Shown here: in pieces, positions 1-7,731 of the stretch
Layout: every line of letters starts with the position of its first letter
Numbering within the stretch: the stretch's first letter is position 1
Made by a program: the position numbers and the translations under genes
Notes under the pieces: generated by a model
Seen by the model: only the letters and a program-made list of their open reading frames with translations
The model's database searches: none
What the model was told of the DNA's origin: nothing
DNA from: Bacillota bacterium
GTDB lineage: Bacteria > Bacillota > UBA4882 > UBA10575
Direction: 5' to 3'
Assembly (NCBI GenBank): GCA_012735135.1
Contig: JAAYHY010000052.1
Coordinates: 1-37,791, forward strand
DNA length: 37,791 bases

Positions 1-410
1 AGACAGGAATAAACCATTGCCATCTGCGCCTCGGCAATCTCTTTTTCCTTTTTTACTCGCCGTTCGTACTCTTGCCGGTAATAATCGGAGAAAAAACCAA
101 TGACCAGTGCGATCATAACATAAATAACCAACCTTACAATCCAGTTAATTGATTGCTGATGAACATGCATGACCGTATCCAGGGGCATGAACGGCCCAAT
201 CAACAAGGCGCTGATTACCGCATGAATTACCCCTTGCCGCTTACCATGGGTCGACGCGATAATGGCGATCGGAATATACATTAGATTAGCATAGACTTTA
301 TTGGTTCCACCCGTCCAAAAAACAACCAAAGTGATGAGCGCTGAGAGAAAGTATGAAAAGATTCCCACATATATTTTCAGGTGTTTTCTTTTAGATGAAG
401 CCGGGCTCAT
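1..410 (-). CDS. N-terminal part of a membrane-bound signalling protein (partial)
   Basis: The reading frame starts at an ATG (positions 410-408) and stays open to the window edge, so only about 136 N-terminal residues are visible. The start is basic (MSPASSKRKHLKIYVG) and is followed by several hydrophobic segments, including one with the pattern YIPIAIIASTHGKRQG and a small-residue-rich helix ending GPFMPLD. After the last membrane segment comes a charged helix (YYRQEYERRVKKEKEIAEAQ), typical of the linker into a cytoplasmic output domain. This layout is common in diguanylate cyclases, HD-GYP proteins and histidine kinases, but the output domain lies outside the window and the class cannot be decided. 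A GGGAGGG lies about 15 nt upstream of the ATG, further than usual; no other in-frame start is visible there. Confidence 0.6.
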   Translation of the reverse strand, partial: MSPASSKRKHLKIYVGIFSYFLSALITLVVFWTGGTNKVYANLMYIPIAIIASTHGKRQGVIHAVISALLIGPFMPLDTVMHVHQQSINWIVRLVIYVMIALVIGFFSDYYRQEYERRVKKEKEIAEAQMAMVYSC

Positions 411-542
411 CTTGGATTTACGGTCTACCCTCCCTTTCCTGCTTTCCCCGGTTTAGCCGGCCGACCGGCGCATTAATCGCTTTACATATAATTATAACAT
501 AATTTCACCATTTCCTGCTTATAACAGTAATTCCGGATAAAT

Positions 543-576
543 AAAAACCCCTCGTCCATAGGAAAAAGGGGTTTTG
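543..576. terminator. Bidirectional hairpin terminator
   Basis: AAAACCCCT and AGGGGTTTT form an A/T-flanked inverted repeat around a loop of about 13 nt. It lies just downstream of the metallopeptidase gene, which reads leftward, and upstream of the partial membrane gene, so it probably separates those two transcripts. Confidence 0.6.
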
Positions 577-600
577 TCGAACGCTCTTCCTCGGCGTTTC

Positions 601-1302
601 CTAAAACCAACTATTCAATTCTTTTTTAATCTCTTTCCAACCGGGTAAATACTGCGTCAGATAAGCATAAAAACGGCGATTATGATACCTTTCCAACAGG
701 TGAATAAGCTCATGGACAATAATGTACTCCAGACAATGGGGGCTTTTCTTTACCAGTTCCAGATTGAGCCAGATCCGGCGGGCCTGGATGTTACAACTCC
801 CCCATTTTGTCTTCATCCGTTTAACGCCCCATTCTTTAACCGTGACCCCAATCACTTCTTGCCATTTTTGCAGATAACCCGGGATGACCGCTTGCAACTG
901 CCGGCGGTACCATGCATATAAAAGTTTTTGCCGTTCTTCTTTCGTACTTTGGGGACGGACGAATAAAATAATGGATTGGCCGGCGTTTAACTCCACCCGT
1001 GGCCGGCCGGTGGTCTCCAACACCTGTAATTCATAAGGATGACCAAAAAAATAATGGGTCTCCCCATTAATATAGTCCGGAACCGGGGGGAGGGGCCGTG
1101 CCAAGATCTTTGCTTGCTGTCTTTTAATCCAGTCCAGTTTGGCCCGGGCAAAAGAGAGGATCATTTCATGATCCAGGTGTGCGGGGACGGTCATGCGGAC
1201 ATTACCCGCCGGTGGAAGCAGAGAAATATAGATGTGTCTTACCTTCTTCCGGATCACTTCAATCTCCAGATCGTCGACGCGCAAGTTCGCCATCGCCACC
1301 AC
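601..1302 (-). CDS. YgjP-type (DUF45/M48-like) zinc metallopeptidase domain protein
   Basis: A 233-residue soluble protein. Around residues 197-201 it carries HELIH, the HExxH zinc-binding motif, followed by the conserved pattern LLERYHNRRFYAYL, in which the third ligand (the His of YHN) sits where YgjP/DUF45 proteins have it. The preceding block KTKWGSCN near residue 165 is also a family signature (WGSC). Family members are small cytoplasmic proteins related to SprT and M48 peptidases; the substrate is usually unknown, and in bacteria they often sit beside unrelated housekeeping genes. The GTG at 1302 has AAGGA about 10 nt upstream. The ATG at 1293 (MANLRVDD) is an equally reasonable start with GGGGTGG close by. 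It reads in the same direction as the phosphate genes upstream, 41 bases after the DUF47 stop, and may share their transcript. Confidence 0.85.
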   Translation of the reverse strand: MVAMANLRVDDLEIEVIRKKVRHIYISLLPPAGNVRMTVPAHLDHEMILSFARAKLDWIKRQQAKILARPLPPVPDYINGETHYFFGHPYELQVLETTGRPRVELNAGQSIILFVRPQSTKEERQKLLYAWYRRQLQAVIPGYLQKWQEVIGVTVKEWGVKRMKTKWGSCNIQARRIWLNLELVKKSPHCLEYIIVHELIHLLERYHNRRFYAYLTQYLPGWKEIKKELNSWF

Positions 1303-1343
1303 CCCGGCATAATCCTTCGCAACCCGGCCGCACCGGGATTAGG

Positions 1344-1967
1344 CTAAGAATTTTTCATCATTACGCTTTCGATGACTTCCGAAACTTCTTCACAAGCGTC
1401 ACAGCATTTCTCCATATAATCTAAAGTTTCCCGCCAAGCCATAATTTGCACGGGGTCCTTTTCGTTCACAAATAAATTTCTGGTGGCCTTAACAAACAAA
1501 TCGTCGCCTTCTTCTTCCAACCGGTTGATTTCAACGATCAGTTTATGCAAGGATTGGGACTTCCGGAAGTTGGCAAATTCAACCACCGCTTCTTTCAACG
1601 CTTCGCAGCACTCGACAATAAGCGCGGCCATCTTGACCGCATCTTCGCGCATAGCCCGGAAATTAAACATATAAATCCGGAGGAGGACATCTTCGATGGT
1701 GTCGGTCACATTGTCAATCGCATCAGCCAAAGCCACAATGTCTTCCCGTTCAATGGGGGTGATAAACTCCCGGGCCAGCCGCTCCATCATGGCATGGCGG
1801 CCTTTGTCTCCGGCATGTTCGATCTCGTGCATCTCGTCCATCTTGGCTTCGACTTCTTCAGGATTGAAGTTGTTAATGATCCGGTTCAACAGGATCGCGG
1901 CATCGCAAGAATACTGGACCAGTGCGGCAAAAGTAGAAAAATAAGTTTCATCCTTTTTTTTGGCCAA
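1344..1967 (-). CDS. DUF47 family protein (PhoU-like partner of the PiT transporter)
   Basis: A 207-residue, almost entirely helical and acidic protein of the TIGR00153/DUF47 family, a PhoU-fold family. Recognisable blocks are EIEHAGDKGRHAMMERLAREFITPIEREDIVALADAIDNVTD, split here by position: the E/H/D-rich metal-binding helix at about residues 46-54 and the PIEREDI motif at about 71-77. A second helix set near the C-terminus (RLEEEGDDLF) repeats the metal-binding pattern. Members are typically encoded directly before a PiT phosphate transporter and are thought to modulate it. That is the arrangement here: the gene lies 42 bases upstream of the PiT stop in leftward order, so it is the second gene of a pit-DUF47 operon. 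The start is a TTG at 1967 with AAAGGAG about 12 nt upstream. Confidence 0.9.
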   Translation of the reverse strand: MAKKKDETYFSTFAALVQYSCDAAILLNRIINNFNPEEVEAKMDEMHEIEHAGDKGRHAMMERLAREFITPIEREDIVALADAIDNVTDTIEDVLLRIYMFNFRAMREDAVKMAALIVECCEALKEAVVEFANFRKSQSLHKLIVEINRLEEEGDDLFVKATRNLFVNEKDPVQIMAWRETLDYMEKCCDACEEVSEVIESVMMKNS

Positions 1968-2009
1968 CTAGTATCTACTCCTTTCGTAAATCGCGCGGTC
2001 CCCGCTTTT

Positions 2010-3062
2010 TCAAAATATTCGCATGAACAAAAGCGCCATAATAAAACCGATCAACCCGCAACCGGGAAAAGTCAAAACCCACGCCATCACCATCTCTTTA
2101 ACAATGCTCCAGTTCACCGAGGATAGCCGTTTTGCGGCTCCCACACCCATAATTGCGGTGGTTTTGGTATGAGTGGTGCTCACCGGAATGCCGGTCACGG
2201 AGGCCGTGAACAAGGAGATAACCGCCGCCAAATCGGCGGAGAACCCTTGATGCTTGTCCAACTTGACCATATCCATCCCGACGGATTTTATGATCCGGAG
2301 GCCGCCGATGGATGTCCCCAGCGACATTACCAACGAACACAAAAGCATTAACCAGACCGGAATCTGAAACTGGGTCACATTGGCCCGTCCTTGGGCCAAA
2401 AACATCCCCAACATAAAAACGCCCATAAATTTCTGGCCATCTTGGGCGCCGTGCATAAAGGCCATTCCCGCGGCGCCGGTAATCTGGGCTTTCCGAAAAA
2501 AGCCGTTGGTTTTTCGGCGGTCCATCCGGAAACAGATTTTTTCAATCAATTTAACCACCAGCCAACCGGCGCCGAAACCCATGCCTGCTGACAAGAGAAG
2601 CCCGTAAACTACTTTGATCCATTCCTGTGGATTAATCCCGGAAAGCCCTCCCTGGAGGGCAATGGCGGCGCCGGAGATCCCGGCGATGAGCGCATGACTT
2701 TCACTGGTGGGAATCCCAAACCACCAAGCGGCTGTCGCCCATAAGACAATGGCGAGGAGGGCGGCGCAAAGAGCAACTAAGGCTTCATGGGAGTTGCCGC
2801 CAAAATCCACCATTTTATAAATGGTCTGGGCGACCGTGGCATTAACCATCGTCATCACGAAAACGCCAAGGAAATTAAAGATGGCAGCCATCACAATCGC
2901 CGCCCGCGGTCCCAACGAGCGGGTGGAAATACATGTCGCGATCGCATTAGGCGCATCGGTCCACCCATTAACCAATACTACCCCTAAAGTTAAAACTGTC
3001 GTCACCAAAAGAGCCGGAGTGGATGCCAGCTTTTCTAAAAAATCATAAAATAGAACTGTCAT
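2010..3062 (-). CDS. pit: Inorganic phosphate transporter, PiT family
   Basis: A 350-residue polytopic membrane protein with about ten hydrophobic segments. It has the two PiT signature regions: an N-terminal GWTDAPNAIAT, a variant of the family's GxNDxxNA motif, followed by RSLGPRAAI, and a C-terminal GIPVSTTHTKTTAIMGVG. PiT proteins take up phosphate, usually as a metal-phosphate complex, driven by protons or sodium. The ATG at 3062 is preceded by AGGAGGGACAGA, an ideal ribosome binding site. A longer in-frame reading to 3143 has no such site and adds a hydrophilic 27-residue tail unlike the family, so it is rejected. The DUF47 gene follows in the same direction. A second, unrelated phosphate system (NptA plus PhoU) is present at 32617-35004. 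Confidence 0.93.
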   Translation of the reverse strand: MTVLFYDFLEKLASTPALLVTTVLTLGVVLVNGWTDAPNAIATCISTRSLGPRAAIVMAAIFNFLGVFVMTMVNATVAQTIYKMVDFGGNSHEALVALCAALLAIVLWATAAWWFGIPTSESHALIAGISGAAIALQGGLSGINPQEWIKVVYGLLLSAGMGFGAGWLVVKLIEKICFRMDRRKTNGFFRKAQITGAAGMAFMHGAQDGQKFMGVFMLGMFLAQGRANVTQFQIPVWLMLLCSLVMSLGTSIGGLRIIKSVGMDMVKLDKHQGFSADLAAVISLFTASVTGIPVSTTHTKTTAIMGVGAAKRLSSVNWSIVKEMVMAWVLTFPGCGLIGFIMALLFMRIF

Positions 3063-3278
3063 TCTGTCCCTCCTCTGATAGGGTAACCGTATCTGGTGGG
3101 AAGTATAGTTAGGTTTGTCCATTTCGGGACCGCCGATCTTCAACCGGAATTAACCAGATCCGGCGTCCGGACAGAGAAAGCTCACCCCCTCAATTTTAAG
3201 AAAGTTTGGCTATAAAGTAAAGCTAATTGAGGAAAAAGATTGAAAAACGCCGGTTTATTAAACGAGAATTAACATGAA

Positions 3279-3314
3279 AAGACCTACCAAGCAAATTTTC
3301 CCTTGATAGGTCTT
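3279..3314. terminator. Hairpin terminator after the metal operon
   Basis: AAGACCTACCAAG pairs with CTTGATAGGTCTT with one mismatch around a 10-nt loop, and the leftward strand ends in TCTTTTC. It sits in the roughly 370-base gap between the Crp/Fnr gene and pit, downstream of the former. Nothing else recognisable was seen in that gap. Confidence 0.55.
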
Positions 3315-3434
3315 CATTCTACTATCCTCACCATTAACGGAACCCGGTAAACCGCCGGCAATGAGTGACGCCGTTCAGGGAGCGCCCGGTTCCCAAACCA
3401 CAACTGTTGCGCGGAAAACCAATGGTCAAGACCC

Positions 3435-4121
3435 TCACCCAACACCGATCTGTTCCAGTTGGTCCCGGTTTAAAATAACAATCTTCCGCCGTCCTTTAAG
3501 CGCAATCAACCCTCTCTCTTGAAAAGCCGCCAATTTCCGGCTAAGGGTCTCCTGGCTCATCCCCAGCTGGGAGGCGAAATCTCCTTTCGTCATCTCCAAA
3601 GAAAATTCGTTCCGCTCGGCCGCCAAGGTCAGGAGAGCTTCCGCCAACCGCTGTTCCACCGTATTGAGAGTGAGCGTTTGAATCAGCTTTTCCGCCCTTT
3701 CCAGGCGTTGACTCAATTCTTCCATCACTTTAAAGGCAATCGAAGGATATTTCTTCATCAGTTCCTTGAGCTTAACTCCTTCGATCAAACACATAGTGGT
3801 CGCCTCCAAGGCCTCCGCCTGGTCGGTCATGGGCGCCGCGGTAAACAGGGAAAGTTCACCCATGAATTCACCAGGTCCCAGCAGTCGGATCACTTGTTCT
3901 TTTCCGTTGGCGCTCAACCGTGAAATTTTAACGCGGCCACGGTGCAAAACGTAAAGTTTCCCCCCCGGATCCCCGGCCGTATAGATCAGTTGCCCCCGGG
4001 TAAAGGATTGCGCCTTGGTAATCCCGGCGATTTCCCGCCTTTCATCCGGGGATAGATGGCTAAAAATCGGGACCGTTTCGATACAGTCGCCATACCTTTC
4101 CACCGGGCAATGATCAACCAT
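3435..4121 (-). CDS. Crp/Fnr family transcriptional regulator
   Basis: A regulator of about 228 residues. An N-terminal cyclic-nucleotide-binding-type beta-roll (FSHLSPDERREIAGI, GQLIYTAGDPGGKLYVL, LGPGEFMGELSLF) leads into a long dimerisation helix and a C-terminal winged HTH with DFASQLGMSQETLSRKLAAF as recognition region. The beta-roll lacks the full cAMP-binding Arg/Ser signature, so cAMP is not assumed to be the ligand. Two N-terminal cysteines (C5 and C12 from the chosen start, near MVDHCPVERYGDC) resemble the Cys-containing tails of Fnr-like redox or metal sensors. It is the last gene of the HMA-ATPase-regulator operon, 83 bases after the ATPase stop, so control of metal export is the obvious inference. 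The ATG at 4121 has GAGAGGAG 8 nt upstream; the GTG at 4130 would sit too close to it. Confidence 0.88.
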   Translation of the reverse strand: MVDHCPVERYGDCIETVPIFSHLSPDERREIAGITKAQSFTRGQLIYTAGDPGGKLYVLHRGRVKISRLSANGKEQVIRLLGPGEFMGELSLFTAAPMTDQAEALEATTMCLIEGVKLKELMKKYPSIAFKVMEELSQRLERAEKLIQTLTLNTVEQRLAEALLTLAAERNEFSLEMTKGDFASQLGMSQETLSRKLAAFQERGLIALKGRRKIVILNRDQLEQIGVG

Positions 4122-4204
4122 CCCATCCACTCCTCTCCCGCTGTTTGAAGGCCGGGTTCATTTTGGTGTATCATCGGCAAATAACGGCGTCGGCTCTGAA
4201 AAGG

Positions 4205-6064
4205 CTACACTCGATCTTTGTTCCGCCCGTAACCTAGTAACCGGGCGGCGTTGGCAGTCACTAAAAGGACAGAGGCTTCGTGCACCATCATCCCAAAGGA
4301 GAGATTAACGGTTTTCACCAAAACCCCGGCCAGGAGTAAAGCCGCCACCAACAAAGCAAAGGAGATATTCTGTTTCATATTCCGCACCGTTGCCCGGCTT
4401 AAGCCAATGGCGTAGGAGAGTTGGCGCAAAGCGGCCGACATGAGCACCACATCGGCGGTCTCAATGGCCACGTCGGTCCCGGCGCCGCCCACCGCAATCC
4501 CTAAATCGGCAGAAGCCAGCGCGGGGGCATCATTCACCCCATCCCCGACCATCGCCGTCCGGCCGTACCTCTTCCGGAGATCCGCCAAAATATTGACCTT
4601 ATCCTCCGGCAACAGTTCACTATAATATTCATCCAGACCGATTTCGGCCGCGATCGCCGCCGCCGTCCGCCGGTTATCCCCCGTCAGCATGACCACCTTT
4701 TTCACCCCTTGCGCCTTCAGGTCGGTGACCAGCTTTCCGGCTTCAGCCCGGAGCACATCGGCTATGGAGATTATGCCACAGATTCCCGCGGCGGTTCCCA
4801 AGAGAACGGTGGTCCGGCCCTGTTCTTCTTCAGCCCGCAAGTCATCCTCCTCCTGTGGAGTAAGGTTGACCCCGTTACGGGAAAAGAGTTTGCGGTTGCC
4901 CAGATAATATATCTCCCCCGCCCAGCAGAACCTCAGTCCTTGTCCGGTGATGATCTCTGTTTCCTCAGGGGTCTCTTGCACCGGCCCCAGTTCTACCCAA
5001 GCATGATTTATGATGGCTTTCCCCAGAGGATGTTCCGAATAGGCTTCACCAATCGCCGCCAGCTTCAAGACTTCTTTTTCCTCCAAGCCATAGGCCTTAA
5101 CTCCGGTGACCTTCGGCTGCCCGACGGTTAAAGTCCCGGTCTTATCAAAGGCGACCACCTTAATTGTCCCCAGTTTCTCCATGATCTCCCCGCCCTTGAC
5201 CAGCACACCGTGTTTGGCGCCGTTCCCGATCCCGGCGACAATAGACACCGGCGTCGAAATGACCAAAGCTCCGGGGCAGGCAATCACCAGTAAAGTTAAT
5301 GCCAAGGACAGGTCTCCGGTTATTAGGTACATAATAATGGCCAGGAAGATAATCCCCGGTGTATAATATCGGGAAAACTGCTCAAGGAACTTCTGGGTTT
5401 TTGCCTTTTTATCCTGGGCTTCCTCCACCATCGCCAAGATCCGGGCAAAGGTGGTGTCATCCCCGACCCGCTCGGCTTTGATCAATAAGTATCCCGATTC
5501 TATAATCGTCCCGGAGAAGACCGGCTCCCCTGCCCGCCGGCTGACCGGGAATGATTCGCCCGTGATCGCCGCCTGGTTAACATAGGCCGATCCTTCCAGG
5601 ACGGTGCCGTCCACCGCAATCTTCTCCCCGGGCTTAACCACAACCACCTCTCCCGGTCTCACTTCAGCGGGGGTGATTTCCACTTCCACCCCGTCCCGTC
5701 GTACCCGGGCCCGGTCCGGAGCAAGATCGATCAGCGCTTTAATGGAAGAGCGGGTTTTTTCAATGGTTCTGGCCTCCAGATAATCCCCAAGCAAAAAAAG
5801 GAAGGTAACCGCCGCCGCTTCCCAGTACTCACCAATCAACACAGCCCCCGTGACCGCAATCGTCACCAAGGCATCAATTCCGACAATCCGGTATCGTATA
5901 GCTCCGATTGCTTTGACGAAAATGGGGGTACCCGCAATTATCGTCGTGGCGATCATCAGGATCACGGTTGGTGTTTCATAACCAATCAATCTCTTTAAAA
6001 GGTAAGAGGCGGCAATCAACACCCCGGAAATAAAGACCCTTTTTCCCTTCGTTAGTCTGACCAT
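4205..6064 (-). CDS. Heavy-metal-translocating P1B-type ATPase without N-terminal metal-binding domain
   Basis: A 619-residue integral membrane P-type ATPase that exports transition-metal ions. Visible motifs: TGES (168-171) of the actuator domain, DKTGT (307-311) with the phosphorylated Asp, SEHPLGKA of the nucleotide-binding domain and GDGVNDAPAL before the last membrane pair. The metal site is odd. Transmembrane helix 6 reads CPG (263-265) instead of the usual CPC, CPH or SPC. The last helix has MVHEASVLLVTANAARLLG, where Zn/Cd ATPases have a conserved Asp and Co-type (P1B-4) enzymes have an HEGxT motif. The specificity therefore cannot be read off; Zn/Cd/Pb/Co-like export is the best guess. 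There is no N-terminal HMA domain; a free HMA protein is encoded 19 bases upstream. The start ATG follows AGGGGGGAACCGC. Confidence 0.92.
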   Translation of the reverse strand: MVRLTKGKRVFISGVLIAASYLLKRLIGYETPTVILMIATTIIAGTPIFVKAIGAIRYRIVGIDALVTIAVTGAVLIGEYWEAAAVTFLFLLGDYLEARTIEKTRSSIKALIDLAPDRARVRRDGVEVEITPAEVRPGEVVVVKPGEKIAVDGTVLEGSAYVNQAAITGESFPVSRRAGEPVFSGTIIESGYLLIKAERVGDDTTFARILAMVEEAQDKKAKTQKFLEQFSRYYTPGIIFLAIIMYLITGDLSLALTLLVIACPGALVISTPVSIVAGIGNGAKHGVLVKGGEIMEKLGTIKVVAFDKTGTLTVGQPKVTGVKAYGLEEKEVLKLAAIGEAYSEHPLGKAIINHAWVELGPVQETPEETEIITGQGLRFCWAGEIYYLGNRKLFSRNGVNLTPQEEDDLRAEEEQGRTTVLLGTAAGICGIISIADVLRAEAGKLVTDLKAQGVKKVVMLTGDNRRTAAAIAAEIGLDEYYSELLPEDKVNILADLRKRYGRTAMVGDGVNDAPALASADLGIAVGGAGTDVAIETADVVLMSAALRQLSYAIGLSRATVRNMKQNISFALLVAALLLAGVLVKTVNLSFGMMVHEASVLLVTANAARLLGYGRNKDRV

Positions 6065-6083
6065 GCGGTTCCCCCCTCGTTTA

Positions 6084-6299
6084 TTACTTTTCGCCGAGCA
6101 CCTTAAAGCCTAACCCTTCGATTTTATTCCTGATCTCCTCTGCCGAAATGACGTTTTCATCAAAGTTGACCTTTACCCGTGAGGTGTTAAACATGACTTC
6201 AGCTTCGGAAATCCCGGCGGTCTTTTTCAACATCCCCTCGATCTTCGCTACACAACTCGGACAGGTTACCGTCTCCAATTGATAGGTTTTGTTTGCCAT
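6084..6299 (-). CDS. Stand-alone heavy-metal-associated (HMA) domain protein, metallochaperone-like
   Basis: A 71-residue single HMA domain (ferredoxin-like fold) with the metal-binding CxxC as TCPSCVAKIEG near residues 12-16. It is followed by the GISEAEVMFNTSRVKVNFD strand-helix pattern and ends in IEGLGFKV, as in the family. Small HMA proteins bind soft metals through the two Cys and pass them to P1B ATPases. Here it is the first gene of the operon, and the ATPase that follows lacks the HMA domain its relatives carry, so it probably serves as a detached N-terminal domain in trans (inference). AGGAGG lies 8 nt before the ATG at 6299; the in-frame TTG at 6305 is too close to it. Confidence 0.9.
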   Translation of the reverse strand: MANKTYQLETVTCPSCVAKIEGMLKKTAGISEAEVMFNTSRVKVNFDENVISAEEIRNKIEGLGFKVLGEK

Positions 6300-6432
6300 T
6301 GGCAAGACCTCCTCTTTACGTTATTAGTTTTGGTTTCCGCTTTCATTATACCCGACCCGGTGACAAAGAACTTTGACCCGGATCAAAAACAGGAAACTTT
6401 TTCGTTTTATCCCCCGTCTTCCTCCTTTGTTT

Positions 6433-6460
6433 CCATTCGGTTTATACCATTCGGTTTATA
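6433..6460. repeat. Perfect tandem repeat, 2 x 14 bp, in the metal operon leader
   Basis: CCATTCGGTTTATA occurs twice with no gap. On the leftward strand the pair lies immediately downstream of the proposed -10 box (6468-6473), around the expected transcription start. Direct repeats of this size at a start site often bind a regulator. Which one is unknown; the operon's own Crp/Fnr protein is a candidate, although that family usually prefers inverted sites. Confidence 0.8.
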
Positions 6461-6467
6461 TTCCTTT

Positions 6468-6497
6468 ACTATATGTTATATTGTTGATTGTCGACAA
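6468..6497 (-). promoter_or_regulatory. Predicted sigma-A promoter of the HMA-ATPase-Crp operon
   Basis: On the minus strand TTGTCG (6497-6492) and TATAGT (6473-6468) are separated by 18 nt. The -35 hexamer lies inside the ATTGTCGACAAT palindrome. It lies about 170 bases upstream of the HMA start, so the mRNA has a long leader that contains the tandem repeat. Confidence 0.5.
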
Positions 6498-6498
6498 T
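6487..6498. promoter_or_regulatory. Palindromic operator ATTGTCGACAAT, copy 1
   Basis: A perfect 12-bp palindrome of the TTGTnnACAA type typical of FadR/FCD-subfamily GntR regulators. It lies just past the 3' end of the GntR gene and overlaps the proposed -35 of the metal-export operon. The identity extends upstream: TTGTT precedes both this copy and copy 2. Binding here by the neighbouring GntR protein is inferred. Confidence 0.65.
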
Positions 6499-6518
6499 TT
6501 TCACTAAAAAAATAATCA

Positions 6519-7235
6519 TTAAACCCCAACGTGATCCCCATTTTGCTCCCGATTAGTGATCGACTTTTTATTTACCAGGTATTCCAACAAAAGATTACCC
6601 GCCATGATGATATGTTCACGCATCCTCATTTCGGCTTCATCCTGATTCCGTGCGCGTAGTGCTTCCAAAAGGGGTTGATGGGCATTCATTTCACGGTGCA
6701 GCTCAGAATGGGCCGCCAAATGCCATTTGGACATGTTCATAAAAAGCTTGGTTTGAAGCTGAACCCCGTCAATCATCTTTTTCAACTGCGGATGGGCACA
6801 ATGCTGGCAAATGAAATCATGAAACCTCAGATCCAAATCGATAAAAGTATTCACATTATTTTTCAACGCGGCTTCGCCCATTTGATAATTTAACAAATAT
6901 AACTCATTAAGATCAGCCTCAGTTAACCGAAGAACAGCCAACCGGGCCGCTAATCCTTCTAAGTAACTACGGAGCAGATAGATGCCTTCAATGTTTTTCG
7001 GATCTAAAGGAGCAACAAAGGCGCCTTTTCGTGGAATCAACCTTATAATGTCTTGTGCCGCCAACTCGCGGATCGCTTCCCGCACCGGAGCTCTGCTGAT
7101 CTGCATTTGCTGGGCTATATGCTGTTCCACAATATGATCGCCCGGTTTTAACTCCCCCGACACAATCGCATTTATTATTGCGTTAATTACTTCAATATGG
7201 AGCAGGTTATTTTGCGGAGGTTTAAACTCAGCCAT
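6519..7235 (-). CDS. GntR family transcriptional regulator, FCD (FadR) subfamily
   Basis: A 238-residue DNA-binding regulator. The N-terminal winged HTH (residues about 10-75) has GELKPGDHIVEQHIAQQ, then SRAPVREAIRELAAQDII, and ends in RKGAFVAPL. The C-terminal all-helical FCD domain carries DLDLRFHDFICQHCAHPQL and a later HSELHREMNAHQPLLEAL, in which the Asp and His residues would bind a metal that supports an organic-acid ligand. FCD regulators normally control catabolism of carboxylates or sugars acids; no such pathway is adjacent. Identical palindromes lie just upstream (7257-7268) and just downstream (6487-6498), suggesting autoregulation plus control of the metal operon. AAGGGGAAG precedes the ATG at 7235. 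Confidence 0.92.
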   Translation of the reverse strand: MAEFKPPQNNLLHIEVINAIINAIVSGELKPGDHIVEQHIAQQMQISRAPVREAIRELAAQDIIRLIPRKGAFVAPLDPKNIEGIYLLRSYLEGLAARLAVLRLTEADLNELYLLNYQMGEAALKNNVNTFIDLDLRFHDFICQHCAHPQLKKMIDGVQLQTKLFMNMSKWHLAAHSELHREMNAHQPLLEALRARNQDEAEMRMREHIIMAGNLLLEYLVNKKSITNREQNGDHVGV

Positions 7236-7256
7236 TTTCCAACTTCCCCTTTGTTC

Positions 7257-7268
7257 ATTGTCGACAAT
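7257..7268. promoter_or_regulatory. Palindromic operator ATTGTCGACAAT, copy 2 (gntR leader)
   Basis: The same perfect 12-bp palindrome as at 6487-6498, located 21 bases upstream of the GntR start codon. On the minus strand a weak TTGTTA box followed by A/T-rich sequence lies upstream of it, so a protein bound here would sit over or just beyond the transcription start. This is a classic autorepression layout. Confidence 0.65.
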
Positions 7269-7347
7269 CTACTTATTTACACTATTTCTCTATAAACTTA
7301 ACAATTCCTTCTTTTGATGCTAAAAATTTTGATCAATTTTCGTGATC

Positions 7348-7605
7348 TTATTGCGCCGGAAACGGTTTCGAATAAACCGCTTTCGCCGTCACATTGGGCA
7401 ACATACCCAATTTCCCGGAGAGAGCGCTAATCACTTCATTCGGAGCATCCAGCACCACACAGATCACATAGATCCCCCGTTCCCGGTAAGGCACCCCAAG
7501 CCGGCCAATGATATAACTGTTATATTCATGCAGGATATTGTTGAGTCTTTCCACCGCTTGGGAGTTCTCCACAATTATACTGACAACGGCAATTCTGGTC
7601 TCCAT
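7348..7605 (-). CDS. TM1266-family putative regulator of the iron-only hydrogenase system
   Basis: An 85-residue ACT-like domain protein. It begins METRIAVVSIIVENSQAVERLNNILHEY, continues with IIGRLGVPYRERGIYVICVVLDAP and ends with LPNVTAKAVYSK, which is the pattern of the TM_1266 family (TIGR03959). Members are usually encoded beside the [FeFe]-hydrogenase maturases HydE, HydF and HydG and are thought to sense or regulate that system; no maturase gene is in this window. GGGAGG lies 10 nt before the ATG at 7605. A palindrome ATGTAA-TC-TTACAT (7732-7745) lies in its upstream region. Confidence 0.85.
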   Translation of the reverse strand: METRIAVVSIIVENSQAVERLNNILHEYNSYIIGRLGVPYRERGIYVICVVLDAPNEVISALSGKLGMLPNVTAKAVYSKPFPAQ

Positions 7606-7731
7606 TCCTTAATAACCTCCCGAATCAGCAAATATCCTTATACATAACTGTCTAACAGCCTGTTTCTTCATTTGTAACATGCCGGTTTTTCGGAAGCCAG
7701 CATGGACAACTTCCGTCTCTATGTTAATTAT

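Noticed and set aside
3063-3143. Longer N-terminus for the PiT transporter
   Set aside because: The AGGAGG site lies directly before the ATG at 3062, and the added 27 residues are unlike the family.
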